Positions 46,383 to 55,305 are shown, counted from the stretch's first letter. The stretch is 64,000 nt of DNA from Calothrix sp. PCC 7103 (GCF_000331305.1 NZ_KB217478.1:7032317-7096316); one strand, 5' to 3'. Notes: generated from the sequence alone by a model not told the origin. Numbers and translations are program-made.

Positions 46383-46940
46383 ATGAAAATTAAAAATATT
46401 TATATAGCCATAATCTCTATAATTCTTGGATTTACACCTTATACAATAGCAACAGCACAAGTTCAAGCTTCAAATGCACAAGCGCTACTAATCGAAGCTC
46501 CACAAGCAACTATTATCAAACGTGAAATTAACCCTGGAATTGTCACATTTACTCGTCAAAATAGTTGTTTCCTCAAAACAGCTTCTTACACCAACTATTT
46601 AAATGATGGCACAATTCTTTCAACTCCTTACTATTTCGCAGGTTCAGGTCAAACATTACCAGCATGGCGAACCGAATATAAACAACCTTGGAAGTCACAA
46701 TTAACAGACTACGAAGGAGGAGAAACCAAAGTCATGCTTTTACAAATTGGGCGCCATCCTTCAATTCCAATTCAAAGCGAAGAAAGTAATAAAATATTAT
46801 TAGATGCACAAACAAAATGTGCTGTTGGCGCCTATCGTATCTTTGGAAGAAATTTAAAATTAATCAGACCCTTGCCTCAACATAAATTAAATTTAAATTT
46901 ACCATATAACCAAGGCTGGGAAATAAATTTTACATATTAA
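46383..46940 (+). CDS. Exported protein, unknown function (185 aa)
   Basis: Signal peptide (NIYIAIISIILGFTPYTIAT, ending TAQ), then a mature part with TRQNSCFLKTASYTNYL and WGYNQGWEINF-like ends. No family is recognised. Its stop lies 5 bp before the next start, so the two are almost certainly co-translated. Confidence 0.65.
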   Translation: MKIKNIYIAIISIILGFTPYTIATAQVQASNAQALLIEAPQATIIKREINPGIVTFTRQNSCFLKTASYTNYLNDGTILSTPYYFAGSGQTLPAWRTEYKQPWKSQLTDYEGGETKVMLLQIGRHPSIPIQSEESNKILLDAQTKCAVGAYRIFGRNLKLIRPLPQHKLNLNLPYNQGWEINFTY

Positions 46941-46945
46941 TAGTC

Positions 46946-47656
46946 ATGTTAAAATTTAATAAACTATTCATAGCCGTATTGATTTACACTGCGACTATTT
47001 CAAAAGCTAATTCAGCACAAATATATACTTATAATACCGATAACTTGAATCATATAGACAATACTTATTATGACTCTAGTATAACTTCAGAAAATAATAA
47101 ATGCTTAGACGGTTTACTAAAGCGACTACCTCAAAATGGAGATAGAGAAACAACTGAAGCTTGTCTTAACACATTTGGCTATAATCCTGACACCAATATA
47201 ACATCTCCTGTCATGATAGTTTTTGAGGTGGGCAAGCCATCACAAACTATTATAACTACTATTATTTACAAAATCAAAAATCAAATTATCCAAGAAAAAT
47301 TCCAAGCAGTCGGCGCCCGTTATCAACAGTGGTATCCAGAAGCGGGAATGTATACCCTAGATTATATTAAATCAGATAATAGTCCTAGCTTCAAACCCGC
47401 ATATGCAAACTTTTATTCTCCGAAAGGCAAAAAAGATAAAAATGGAAATCCGGTAAATATTGGACTTCACGGACGTGCAGGTAACTTAATGGCAGGAGGT
47501 GGGTCTAATGGTTGCTATCGTCATCGTGTTGAAGATATGCAAAGATTTTTGACAATAATTAAAAAAGCTGGTGCAGACGCAAACTTGCTGCCTAACTGGT
47601 ATCAAAACACTTTACCTGTAGCATTTGTTTCAGAACCCCAGAAACCGGGTTTCTAA
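46946..47656 (+). CDS. Exported protein with L,D-transpeptidase-like motif (236 aa)
   Basis: Signal peptide MLKFNKLFIAVLIYTATISK, cut near ANSA. The motif HGRAGNLMAGGGSNGCYR (His175, Ser187, Cys190, Arg192) matches the YkuD spacing H-x(11)-S-x-G-C-x-R, as in L,D-transpeptidases that cross-link peptidoglycan. The rest is unlike characterised enzymes, so a related transferase or an inactive binding protein is possible. The last five codons lie inside a family C palindrome. Confidence 0.65.
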   Translation: MLKFNKLFIAVLIYTATISKANSAQIYTYNTDNLNHIDNTYYDSSITSENNKCLDGLLKRLPQNGDRETTEACLNTFGYNPDTNITSPVMIVFEVGKPSQTIITTIIYKIKNQIIQEKFQAVGARYQQWYPEAGMYTLDYIKSDNSPSFKPAYANFYSPKGKKDKNGNPVNIGLHGRAGNLMAGGGSNGCYRHRVEDMQRFLTIIKKAGADANLLPNWYQNTLPVAFVSEPQKPGF

Positions 47657-47706
47657 GTCAAATCTTCCTTTTTTTTACAAGATATCGATAAAGAAACCCG
47701 GTTTCT
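47640..47706. repeat. Two family C palindromes (the first forms the gene's 3' end)
   Basis: 47640-47654 is AGAAACCGGGTTTCT and supplies the last codons and the TAA of the transpeptidase-like gene (QKPGF). The second, AGAAACCCGGTTTCT, is at 47692-47706. Confidence 0.8.
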
Positions 47707-47875
47707 ATTCATCAAAAATTTATATTTCAATTGCCAACAATAAATTATTGATGAAATTTCTAGTTTTCATCTAGTTAAATCTTTGGAAGTATACGAGTAG
47801 TGATAACATTACTTAATTAAAAAGCTGAAACAGCAATTATTTTGGCTAAATATCGAGTTATGTGGGGAATAAGTA

Positions 47876-49093
47876 GTGCTATCATTCAAAGACCAAGCAA
47901 GAAAAATCAATATTAAGTTAGCTCACAAATTTAAATTAGGAAAGTATCTAAATTTTGATTTAGCGGATATAAAAACAGAGGTGTTAGCGGGAATAACCGT
48001 TGCATTAGCGCTGATACCTGAGTCATTGGCTTTTGCTGCAATAGCAAAGGTTCCGCCAATGGTTGCTTTATACACGTCATTTTGCATTGCAATCAGTATA
48101 TCTATATTTGGTGGGCGCCCTGCGATGATATCAGCGGCAACGGGTTCTATGTCATTATTAATGACTACGCTGGTAGAAAAATATGGTATTGAATATTTAT
48201 TTGCGGCTACTATATTAACAGGTATCATTCAGTTTTTTATTGGTTTATTCAAACTAGGTAGATTTTTTAGCTTCATACCCAAAACGGTTGTAGCCGGATT
48301 TGTTAATGCGCTTGGTATTCTAATTTTTATTGCCCAAATTAAACTTTTTGCTGGTGAAGCGTTACCTATGTACTTTATGGTTGCAGGTACATTAGCGATT
48401 GTATATTTACTTCCGCGCTTTACTAAAGCTATACCATCACCTTTGGTCGCTATTGTGGTGATGACAGTTATTGCAATATCAACAGGCGCCGATGTTCGTC
48501 GTGTTGGTGATATTGGTACTATTACAAACCAATTACCATCCCTGCATTTGCCACATGTTGATTTATCACTACAAACGCTTTCAATTATACTGCCTTATTC
48601 AATACCTTTAGCAATGGTTGGGCTTTTAGAGTCTTTATTAACAGCTGACTTGCTGGATGAGACGACTCAAACTAAGAGTTCTAAGAACCATGAAGCATCT
48701 GGACAAGGTATAGCTAATATTATTACCGGGTTTTTTGGTGGTATGGCTGGCTGTGGTATGGTGGGACAGTCGATTATCAATAATCGTTGCGGTGGACGCA
48801 GTAGGTTGTCTACCTTTGTATCTGGAGCATTTTTACTAGTTTTGATATTTGTACTCAAAGATATTGTCGTCAAAATACCAATGGCTGCTTTGGTTGGTGT
48901 AATGATTATGGTGGCTTTTGAGACTTTTGACTGGAAATCTTTGAAATTATTCCGTGAATTGGCGCCTTCGCAAGCTGTAATTATGCCCATAACTATGGTG
49001 TTTGCTCTCTGGACGCATGACTTAGCGAAGGGAGTTGTAGTGGGTTTGGTGGTTAGCGGTTTGATGGGGTTGAAGTGGATGAAGCGCTCATAA
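47876..49093 (+). CDS. SulP-family anion transporter without STAS domain (405 aa)
   Basis: A 10-12-helix membrane protein from a GTG start. Family features are FDLADIKTEVLAGITVALAL then PESLAFAAIAKVPP and GLFGGMAGCGMVG-like segment (GFFGGMAGCGMVGQS). It ends about 10 residues after the last helix, without the C-terminal STAS domain. Sulfate or bicarbonate are the likely substrates for this family in cyanobacteria, not determinable here. No regulator or neighbour of shared function is obvious. Confidence 0.88.
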   Translation: MLSFKDQARKINIKLAHKFKLGKYLNFDLADIKTEVLAGITVALALIPESLAFAAIAKVPPMVALYTSFCIAISISIFGGRPAMISAATGSMSLLMTTLVEKYGIEYLFAATILTGIIQFFIGLFKLGRFFSFIPKTVVAGFVNALGILIFIAQIKLFAGEALPMYFMVAGTLAIVYLLPRFTKAIPSPLVAIVVMTVIAISTGADVRRVGDIGTITNQLPSLHLPHVDLSLQTLSIILPYSIPLAMVGLLESLLTADLLDETTQTKSSKNHEASGQGIANIITGFFGGMAGCGMVGQSIINNRCGGRSRLSTFVSGAFLLVLIFVLKDIVVKIPMAALVGVMIMVAFETFDWKSLKLFRELAPSQAVIMPITMVFALWTHDLAKGVVVGLVVSGLMGLKWMKRS

Positions 49094-49326
49094 AAGTTTT
49101 ATAACGTTCTGCACAGAATATTTTCCGTCTCAATTACTGAATTGAGGCGGTTTTTTCGTTGTTGGGTGAAGAATGAGTAAATATTGGGCGCCCATTTTTA
49201 TTGATTGGATAAAAACTGAGCAAATTTTGGTATGGGAAGTGAGTAATTACCGCAGCTAAAGTTTAATCACGGTGAAGGACGGAAGTTCACACCGCTTTAA
49301 ACACTTTATCTCCAAGGAAAAAAACA

Positions 49327-49557
49327 ATGTCTAACGATATGCAAACAAGCTTACTAGTTGAACTCAACGACGAACAACAAGAAAACCTCGCAGGTGGAAT
49401 GGGTATAGGCGCCATCGATTTATCTAGTTTTACAAAGCTTACCGAAGCGCGCTTAGTTGAGACTTCAGCTAATAGTATGGGTTCAAGCACCAAGTCCGCA
49501 ACTATCAAAGAAGTAACAAAAACAACTGGATTAAGTGAGCTATTCTTCAAGCCTTAA
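49327..49557 (+). CDS. Bacteriocin precursor, double-glycine leader (76 aa)
   Basis: MSNDMQTSLLVELNDEQQEN is the leader and ends NLAGG, the cleavage site of C39 peptidases. The core begins MGIGAIDLSSFTKLTEARLV and contains no Cys. It belongs to a group of cyanobacterial bacteriocin precursors next to C39-exporters. An AAGGAAAAAAACA precedes ATG 49327. Its paralogue is 80 bp downstream. Confidence 0.85.
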   Translation: MSNDMQTSLLVELNDEQQENLAGGMGIGAIDLSSFTKLTEARLVETSANSMGSSTKSATIKEVTKTTGLSELFFKP

Positions 49558-49636
49558 ATCGAAACCACGGTGGAATAAATTATTCCACCATTCCAGCAAA
49601 TATTAACCACACACTTTATTTACAAAGGAAAAACAA

Positions 49637-49870
49637 ATGTCTAATCAAATCATCGAATCCAATCTTTTAGTTGAACTCAACGACGAGCAACAAGAAAACT
49701 TAGCAGGTGGCGCCATGATTGGTGCAATCGATTTATCTGCTTTTGAAAAACTTACCGAAGCGCGAGTAGTTCAAACTTCGGCAAGCGATAAGGGTGCAAG
49801 TACTAGTTCTGCGACATTACGCGACTTCACAAAATCACTGGGTTTAAGTGAATTGATGTTCAAGGGTTAA
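49637..49870 (+). CDS. Bacteriocin precursor, second paralogue (77 aa)
   Basis: MSNQIIESNLLVELNDEQQE ends NLAGG with a core AMIGAIDLSAFEKLTEARVV and LSELMFKG at the end. It shares leader and core framework with the first precursor and differs mainly in the middle (ASDKGASTSSATLRD). No cysteine. The same C39 exporter follows. Confidence 0.85.
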   Translation: MSNQIIESNLLVELNDEQQENLAGGAMIGAIDLSAFEKLTEARVVQTSASDKGASTSSATLRDFTKSLGLSELMFKG

Positions 49871-49872
49871 TA

Positions 49873-49898
49873 AAATCCCCCCCGAAGTTCGGGGGGAT
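49873..49898 (+). terminator. GC-rich hairpin between precursors 2 and 3
   Basis: AATCCCCCCCGAAG and TTCGGGGGGATT form a strong stem. No T-run follows, so partial termination or mRNA protection are both possible; it would favour expression of the two upstream precursors. Confidence 0.6.
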
Positions 49899-49920
49899 TA
49901 AATTCTGTAAGGCAACTAAT

Positions 49921-50232
49921 ATGACTAAATTGAACAAAATCAAAAACTCAGAACTTATCACAGAATTATCAGAAAACGAACAACAAACATTAACAGGTGG
50001 TCGTACATTCGATAACTTCTTCTTTCAACGAACCGATATTAACAGCTTTGCTAGTAACGATTTAAATATTTCAAGTGGTAATAGTAGTTTATCATCCTCT
50101 CAACGTAGCGGCTATTCATTCTCACAAATAACATTAGGTTTTAGTTCATTATTCGGTGGAGGGAGAAGACGTAGAGGTTCACAAGCAAGATTTGGAAATT
50201 TTTTAAGTTTTTTATTCAGCATGTTTTCATAG
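49921..50232 (+). CDS. Bacteriocin precursor, third and unlike the others (103 aa)
   Basis: The leader LITELSENEQQTLTGG is of double-glycine type, so the same peptidase can cut it. The 75-residue core is very different: Ser/Asn/Phe-rich (RTDINSFASNDLNISSGNSS), with FGGGRRRRGSQARFGNFLS and a hydrophobic end FLFSMFS. It is cationic and amphipathic, unlike the two acidic/neutral paralogues. The exporter starts 9 bp downstream. Confidence 0.75.
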   Translation: MTKLNKIKNSELITELSENEQQTLTGGRTFDNFFFQRTDINSFASNDLNISSGNSSLSSSQRSGYSFSQITLGFSSLFGGGRRRRGSQARFGNFLSFLFSMFS

Positions 50233-50241
50233 GTACAGCTT

Positions 50242-52386
50242 ATGCGATATAAATTTGTTCGCCAATACAGCGAAGAAGACTGTGGCGCCGCTTGTTTAAC
50301 TGCTATATCTAAATATTATGGGCGCAATTATACCCTTAACCGAATGCGCGAAGTTGTTGGAACTGGGCAATTAGGCACAACGTTATTAGGGTTGCGTCGT
50401 GGCGCCGAAAAGTTGGGTTTTAATGCGCGTGCTGTAAAAGCATCTACAGAAATTTTGGGACAACTTAATAAATTACCGCTTCCTGCAATTATACATTGGC
50501 GTGGTTATCATTGGATTATTTTATATGGCAAACGCGGTAGAAAAGCTGTAGTTGCTGACCCTGCTGTTGGTATTCGTTACCTATCGAAAAAAGACCTAGC
50601 AGCTGGTTGGAGTGATGGAGTAATGCTGCTTCTCGAAAAAGACCCCGCACGCTTTTTCGATATGCCAGAAGATAAAATTGGAGGGTTTGGTAGATTTTTT
50701 CAAAGGGTATCACCGTATTTACCGATTTTACTTGAAGTATTTATCTGCGCGTTGGTAACAGGGTTACTATCGCTGGCATCACCCTTCCTATTACAGATAC
50801 TTACTGATGATGTGCTGGTACGACGCGATATGAAGTTACTAAATGTGGTAGCTATCGCAGTTGTAGTAATGAATATCGTTAGTAGTGTTTTGGGTTTAGT
50901 TCAGTCGAATTTAGTTGCACACTTTGCCCAGCGTTTGGAATTGGGATTAGTACTAGAGTTCGCACGCTCAATTCTAAATTTACCACTTTCTTACTATGAA
51001 GGGCGCCGTAGTGGTGAAATAACTAGTCGTCAACGCGATATCCAAGAAATTAATCAATTAGTCTCACAGGTTGTTGTTGGTCTACCTAGTCAGGTATTTA
51101 TTGCGGTTGTTTCATTTGCTTTTATGCTGACTGCGAGTGTAAGACTTACCGTTGCAGCAGTAGTCATTGCAGCATTAATGACTGTTTCTACGGTAATATT
51201 CATGCCGACGTTACAGCAAAAAACACGTAGCTTGCTTGTATCAGAAGCAGAAAATCAAGGTGTATTAGTTGAGACATTTAAAGGCGCCATGACTCTTAAA
51301 ACCACAAATGCCACAACGCAGTTTTGGGAAGAGTTTCAAACTAGATTTACAGGTATTACCAATATTCGCTTCAAAACTATTCAAATAGGTATTATCAACA
51401 GTACATTTTCCAAATTAGTATCAGGTATAGGCAGTGTCGGATTACTTTGGTTTGGTAGTAGTTTAGTAATTAGTAACGAATTAAGTATTGGACAATTATT
51501 AGCATTTAACAGCATGAATGGTAACTTTATTGCTTTAATTGCTACATTAGTAAGTCTAGTTGATGAGTTTGCCCAAGCCAAAACAGCCACCGAGCGACTA
51601 ACAGAAGTAATAGATGCTACTCCAGAAACTTTTAACGATATAGGTAACAACTACATTCAAATTCCTGACGATGCAAGTATAATTTGTGCGAAAGTAAATT
51701 TTAACCACCCTGGAAGAGTTGACCTACTTGAAGATTTCTCATTAACCATCCCAGGTGGTAAAGTAGTTGCATTAATAGGTAAATCAGGTTGTGGTAAAAG
51801 CACTCTTTCTAAAGTACTAGCAGGTTTATATAAATTACAGTCAGGAAATATCAGCTTTGATATATATAACCAGCGAGTCTTTCCCTTAGACTGTTTACGA
51901 CAGCAAGTAGTACTCGTACCACAAGACGCGCATTTTTGGAGTCGTTCAATATTAGAAAATTTTCGTCTTGGTTCTCCAAACGCCTCATTAGAGGATATCA
52001 TTAAAGCTTGTAAAATAGCAGGTGCCGACGAATTCATCAGTAAATTTCCCAACACATATCAAACTATCTTAGGTGAATTTGGCGCCAATGTATCAGGAGG
52101 ACAGAGACAGCGTTTAGCACTAGCACGCGCATTAATTAACAATCCTCCCATATTAATATTAGATGAATCAACATCAGGACTTGACCCAGTAAGCGAAGCA
52201 GAAGTTTTAGACAATATCTTAACATATCGTCGGGGTAAAACCACAATATTAATTAGCCATAGACCCAGAGTAATAACACGCGCGGATTGGATAGTATTTT
52301 TAGACCAAGGTAAATTGAAAATTCAAGGAACAGTAGAAGATTTAAGAAAGCAGCAAGGAGAACATCTAGAGTTTTTGAAACCTTAG
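50242..52386 (+). CDS. Bacteriocin ABC exporter with C39 peptidase domain
   Basis: 714 residues with three parts. N-terminal C39 peptidase: catalytic Cys14 in EEDCGAAC, His in HWRGYHWIIL, Asp in VADPAVG. A six-helix ABC membrane domain follows, then an ATPase with Walker A GKSGCGKST, signature VSGGQRQRLALAR, Walker B ILILDESTSGLD and H-loop ISHR. It cuts double-glycine leaders and exports the cores across the inner membrane. The preceding precursor ends 9 bp before it, so they share a transcript. Confidence 0.95.
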   Translation: MRYKFVRQYSEEDCGAACLTAISKYYGRNYTLNRMREVVGTGQLGTTLLGLRRGAEKLGFNARAVKASTEILGQLNKLPLPAIIHWRGYHWIILYGKRGRKAVVADPAVGIRYLSKKDLAAGWSDGVMLLLEKDPARFFDMPEDKIGGFGRFFQRVSPYLPILLEVFICALVTGLLSLASPFLLQILTDDVLVRRDMKLLNVVAIAVVVMNIVSSVLGLVQSNLVAHFAQRLELGLVLEFARSILNLPLSYYEGRRSGEITSRQRDIQEINQLVSQVVVGLPSQVFIAVVSFAFMLTASVRLTVAAVVIAALMTVSTVIFMPTLQQKTRSLLVSEAENQGVLVETFKGAMTLKTTNATTQFWEEFQTRFTGITNIRFKTIQIGIINSTFSKLVSGIGSVGLLWFGSSLVISNELSIGQLLAFNSMNGNFIALIATLVSLVDEFAQAKTATERLTEVIDATPETFNDIGNNYIQIPDDASIICAKVNFNHPGRVDLLEDFSLTIPGGKVVALIGKSGCGKSTLSKVLAGLYKLQSGNISFDIYNQRVFPLDCLRQQVVLVPQDAHFWSRSILENFRLGSPNASLEDIIKACKIAGADEFISKFPNTYQTILGEFGANVSGGQRQRLALARALINNPPILILDESTSGLDPVSEAEVLDNILTYRRGKTTILISHRPRVITRADWIVFLDQGKLKIQGTVEDLRKQQGEHLEFLKP

Positions 52387-52388
52387 AA

Positions 52389-52465
52389 ACGAACCGCAAA
52401 GAGCGCAAAGATTAAATACAACTCTTTCTTCTCTTTGCGTCCTTTGCGTCCTTTGCGGTTCGATT
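52389..52465. repeat. Inverted repeat between exporter and adaptor genes
   Basis: GAACCGCAAAGAGCGCAAAG and TCCTTTGCGGTTCG pair across a 30-base loop. A repeat of this form often lies between genes in filamentous cyanobacteria. Confidence 0.65.
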
Positions 52466-52486
52466 AAATAAACTCAATAAAACATT

Positions 52487-53845
52487 ATGGTTACAAACAC
52501 ACGCCCCAACCAACTTTCAAGCACCCCCAACATAAACCCCGACCTACTACGTCAAGTAGAAAAAGAAGACTTCCTCCCCCCAATTAGTCCCTGGATATCA
52601 ATAGGAGGACTAGTCATAGTAGCAACCTTTGGTATCACAGTAGCACTTGCAGCAGTCAGTCAATATAACATCACCGTCAAAACAACAGGAACCGTTCGTC
52701 CTGCAGGAGAACTCAAAGTAGTCCAAGCATCCATCGAAGGAATAGTCAAACGCATCGAAGTTAAAGAAAACCAACTCGTCAAAAAAGGCGCCCCCATAGT
52801 ATACCTAGACGACTCACAGCTACAAATTCAAAAAGCCCAACTCGAAGGAAACATCAAACTAGACAAATCACAACTAGCAGAAATAAATAACCAAATAAAC
52901 AGCCTCAACGCGCAAATGGTCGCAGAACAAAACGTCACCGCGCGCACCGTCGCAACAGCACGAGCAGAACTCAGTCGTAACGAACGTGACTATCAAGACT
53001 GGTTAGTTCGTACAAACAGCGAAATAGCCGAAGCTGAATCTGCCGTAAAATTTGCCCAAACCGAAATGGAAGCATTTTCTGGACTTGCTTCATATGGCGC
53101 CGTCTCCAGACTACAAGCACAGCAAAAAAACCAAATCTTCATAGCAGCAAAACAAAGACTTCAACGCGCGCAAGCAGTCGCAGACCCCAGTGCAGCCACA
53201 ATAGCCATAGCCCAAGAACGCATAGTCCAAGAACAAGCACGCGGACAAGTAACAATAGCAACCTTAGAAAAAGAACGTTCGCAACTCCTACAACGTCGTA
53301 CAGAAATACAAAGTCAACTTCGTCGTGGCGCAAAAGATTTACAACAAATAGCTGTTAACCTAAATCGTACAGTTATTCGTGCCTCCACCGACGGCACAAT
53401 TATCAACTTATCACTACGAAACGCTTCCCAAGTACTGCGACCAGGTGAACCAATCACCCAAATAGTACCGCGACAGGCGCCGCTCATTATTAAAGCGCGC
53501 GTTCCCGCATCAGATATTAGTAACGTCACTATTTGTAAACAAGCCAAAGTCGCAGACTGTAAACAAGGTAAAGTTCAACTAAGATTCTCCGCATATCCCT
53601 TCCCCGACTTTGGCATTCTACGCGGTGCAGTCCGGTCTATATCCGCCGATGTTATTAAATCAGAAAATGGCAATGCAACGGCGCCGTTCTATGAAGTAAC
53701 TATTCAACCAGAAAAACAATTCTTAAAAGACAACCCCAAAAACCCAATACAATCAGGAATGGATGCAACAGTAGACATCATCTCCAGAGAAGAAACCGCC
53801 CTAACATTTGTTCTCAGAAAAGCACGCTGGATAGCCGATATATAG
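52487..53845 (+). CDS. HlyD-family membrane-fusion protein of the bacteriocin exporter
   Basis: 452 residues. One N-terminal membrane helix (GGLVIVATFGITVALAAVSQ), a lipoyl-like strand pair around KVVQASIEGIVKRIEVKENQ, a long helical hairpin (about 125-275), and a C-terminal barrel (DATVDIISREE). It links the ABC exporter to an outer-membrane channel of the TolC type, which is not in this window. ATG 52487 is the start. Confidence 0.93.
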   Translation: MVTNTRPNQLSSTPNINPDLLRQVEKEDFLPPISPWISIGGLVIVATFGITVALAAVSQYNITVKTTGTVRPAGELKVVQASIEGIVKRIEVKENQLVKKGAPIVYLDDSQLQIQKAQLEGNIKLDKSQLAEINNQINSLNAQMVAEQNVTARTVATARAELSRNERDYQDWLVRTNSEIAEAESAVKFAQTEMEAFSGLASYGAVSRLQAQQKNQIFIAAKQRLQRAQAVADPSAATIAIAQERIVQEQARGQVTIATLEKERSQLLQRRTEIQSQLRRGAKDLQQIAVNLNRTVIRASTDGTIINLSLRNASQVLRPGEPITQIVPRQAPLIIKARVPASDISNVTICKQAKVADCKQGKVQLRFSAYPFPDFGILRGAVRSISADVIKSENGNATAPFYEVTIQPEKQFLKDNPKNPIQSGMDATVDIISREETALTFVLRKARWIADI

Positions 53846-53846
53846 T

Positions 53847-53920
53847 TGTAGCACAGGCATCCCTGCCTGTGCATTGATGTGTTTCTATTTACCACAGAGA
53901 CACAGAGAACACAGAGGAAG
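53847..53920. repeat. Family A repeat followed by CCACAGAGACACAGAG-type repeat
   Basis: 53847-53872 is CACAGGCATCCCTGCCTG, a family A copy; 53891-53918 is ACCACAGAGACACAGAGAAC, related to 26.4 kb. Confidence 0.7.
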
Positions 53921-54000
53921 GAGAAACCCAACATTTAAAATAATATGTTTATATGCACCTAAAAAATCTATGGGACTTAATAGGTTTTGGTGATTGTTCA

Positions 54001-54306
54001 ATGGATAAAATAATTCAATATCAAAAAATAATTCAACAGCTATTACAGGATTATGCTAGTTTTGGAGCTTCAGACCCAGAGATCGAAACTCAGTTCGTCT
54101 TTGATACAGAGCGATACCATTATCAACTGCTAAATGTTGGCTGGAGAAATGACCGACGAATATATGGCTGTTTTCTTCACTTAGATATCAAAGATGGCAA
54201 AATCTGGATACAACATAATGGTACAGAAAACGAAGTGACAGAAGACCTGGTAAATATGGGCGTTCCCAAACAAGATAAATATCTATATCTGATCGAAAAC
54301 CAATAA
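54001..54306 (+). CDS. xisI: XisI-family protein
   Basis: 101 residues from ATG 54001 (MDKIIQYQKIIQQLLQDY), with WRNDRRIYGCFLHLDIKDGK and IWIQHNGTENEVTEDLVN, which is the XisI signature. In Anabaena XisI works with XisF and XisH for excision of the fdxN element in heterocysts. The usual XisH gene directly before it is absent here, so this copy is solitary; an upstream start at 53953 is not needed. Confidence 0.92.
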   Translation: MDKIIQYQKIIQQLLQDYASFGASDPEIETQFVFDTERYHYQLLNVGWRNDRRIYGCFLHLDIKDGKIWIQHNGTENEVTEDLVNMGVPKQDKYLYLIENQ

Positions 54307-54372
54307 TAAATACACGCTCCCGTTTTTGGGGTACTCCTTAGTCTGTTGCGTTTATTAGCTTATAGCTAACGT

Positions 54373-54466
54373 TAAGTAGCCAGACAAAATTAATTACAAA
54401 AAAATTGGCTTGAAACCTTTACTCAGCCTAAAACTCTAGATGTAATTATTTCTGTCCAGGTACTTA
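54373..54466. mobile_element. MITE-like element (94 bp)
   Basis: Ends are inverted repeats matching 20 of 25 bases: TAAGTAGCCAGACAAAATTA on the left, TAAGTACCTGGACAGAAATA on the right (reverse strand). No open frame is inside. A target duplication is not clear. Confidence 0.55.
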
Positions 54467-54643
54467 TATGCAAGCAGGGCTTGATGACGAAAACCCGCTT
54501 GCGCTGTTCCCATTGCGCTCACCACCAACACCTGTAAATAACTCAACTGACTTCACAATAATAACCGGCGTGTGTATCGATACTTCTTGATGATACAGAA
54601 GAAGCGATAAAATATATTTTAAGTATCGAATTATTATAAAACT
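54467..54643. other. Rest of the xisI / nuclease gap
   Basis: No gene is visible. A TATAAA-like stretch and a TTAAGTATCG tail lie near the end and may promote the nuclease-like gene. Confidence 0.3.
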
Positions 54644-55261
54644 ATGACAAGTACTATTCCAGCCGAAACAATCACTCTTGAACAGTTACGAGACTTATTT
54701 AAGTTGGAATTAGTTGAGGATCATACATTTTTTACCGAATGGCAAGCTAATCTGCCCGAATTAACCGAACAAGACGAAGAGCTACTTAATCAGGTAAAAG
54801 CTGGTTACATCAATCTTCGTAATTATCCCCCACTCTTAGAAAATACTGTTAATACAATAGTCCTCTCTCCATTATTATTCATTGGCAAGTTTTATCTACC
54901 CCCTTTTCATATTAAGTTAGAAAAGTCGGTTGAAGTAGAAACTGCCGACGGGGAAACAAAAATTAAGGGACGTATCGATGTGTTACTCCTCAACGATAAG
55001 TTTTGGGTCACGGTAATTGAGTCCAAGCAGGTTGCTTATTCGGTAGAAGCAGGACTCGACCAGCTTTTAGCTTATTTGCTCGCTTCTCCCCATGACAAAG
55101 TTTACGGGATGATAACTAGCGGGGGAAGTTTTATGTTTGTCAAACTTGTTAAGGGTAATCCTCCTAGATATGGCACTTCTAATATTTTTGATGTCCGCAA
55201 CCTAGGAAATCAACTATACGATGTGTTGAAAATATTAAAACGATTAAGCCAACTTGATTAA
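54644..55261 (+). CDS. PD-(D/E)XK nuclease-like protein, type I restriction R-subunit N-terminal type
   Basis: 205 residues. The motif KGRIDVLLLNDKFWVTVIES then KQ provides D, E and K of the PD-(D/E)XK nuclease fold (about residues 106-126), as in HsdR N-terminal domains. Helicase parts of HsdR are absent, and no methylase or specificity gene lies beside it. Such short proteins are frequent in cyanobacteria and may be stand-alone nucleases. Function is unproven. Confidence 0.8.
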   Translation: MTSTIPAETITLEQLRDLFKLELVEDHTFFTEWQANLPELTEQDEELLNQVKAGYINLRNYPPLLENTVNTIVLSPLLFIGKFYLPPFHIKLEKSVEVETADGETKIKGRIDVLLLNDKFWVTVIESKQVAYSVEAGLDQLLAYLLASPHDKVYGMITSGGSFMFVKLVKGNPPRYGTSNIFDVRNLGNQLYDVLKILKRLSQLD

Positions 55262-55305
55262 CGCAAATTTTAATTATAGGTTGTTGCTTATTCATGCGGT
55301 ATATA

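Noticed and set aside
49327-49870. Lanthipeptide or cyanobactin precursors
   Set aside because: Cores contain no Cys and no modifying enzyme is adjacent; the double-glycine leader with C39 exporter fits unmodified or differently modified bacteriocins.
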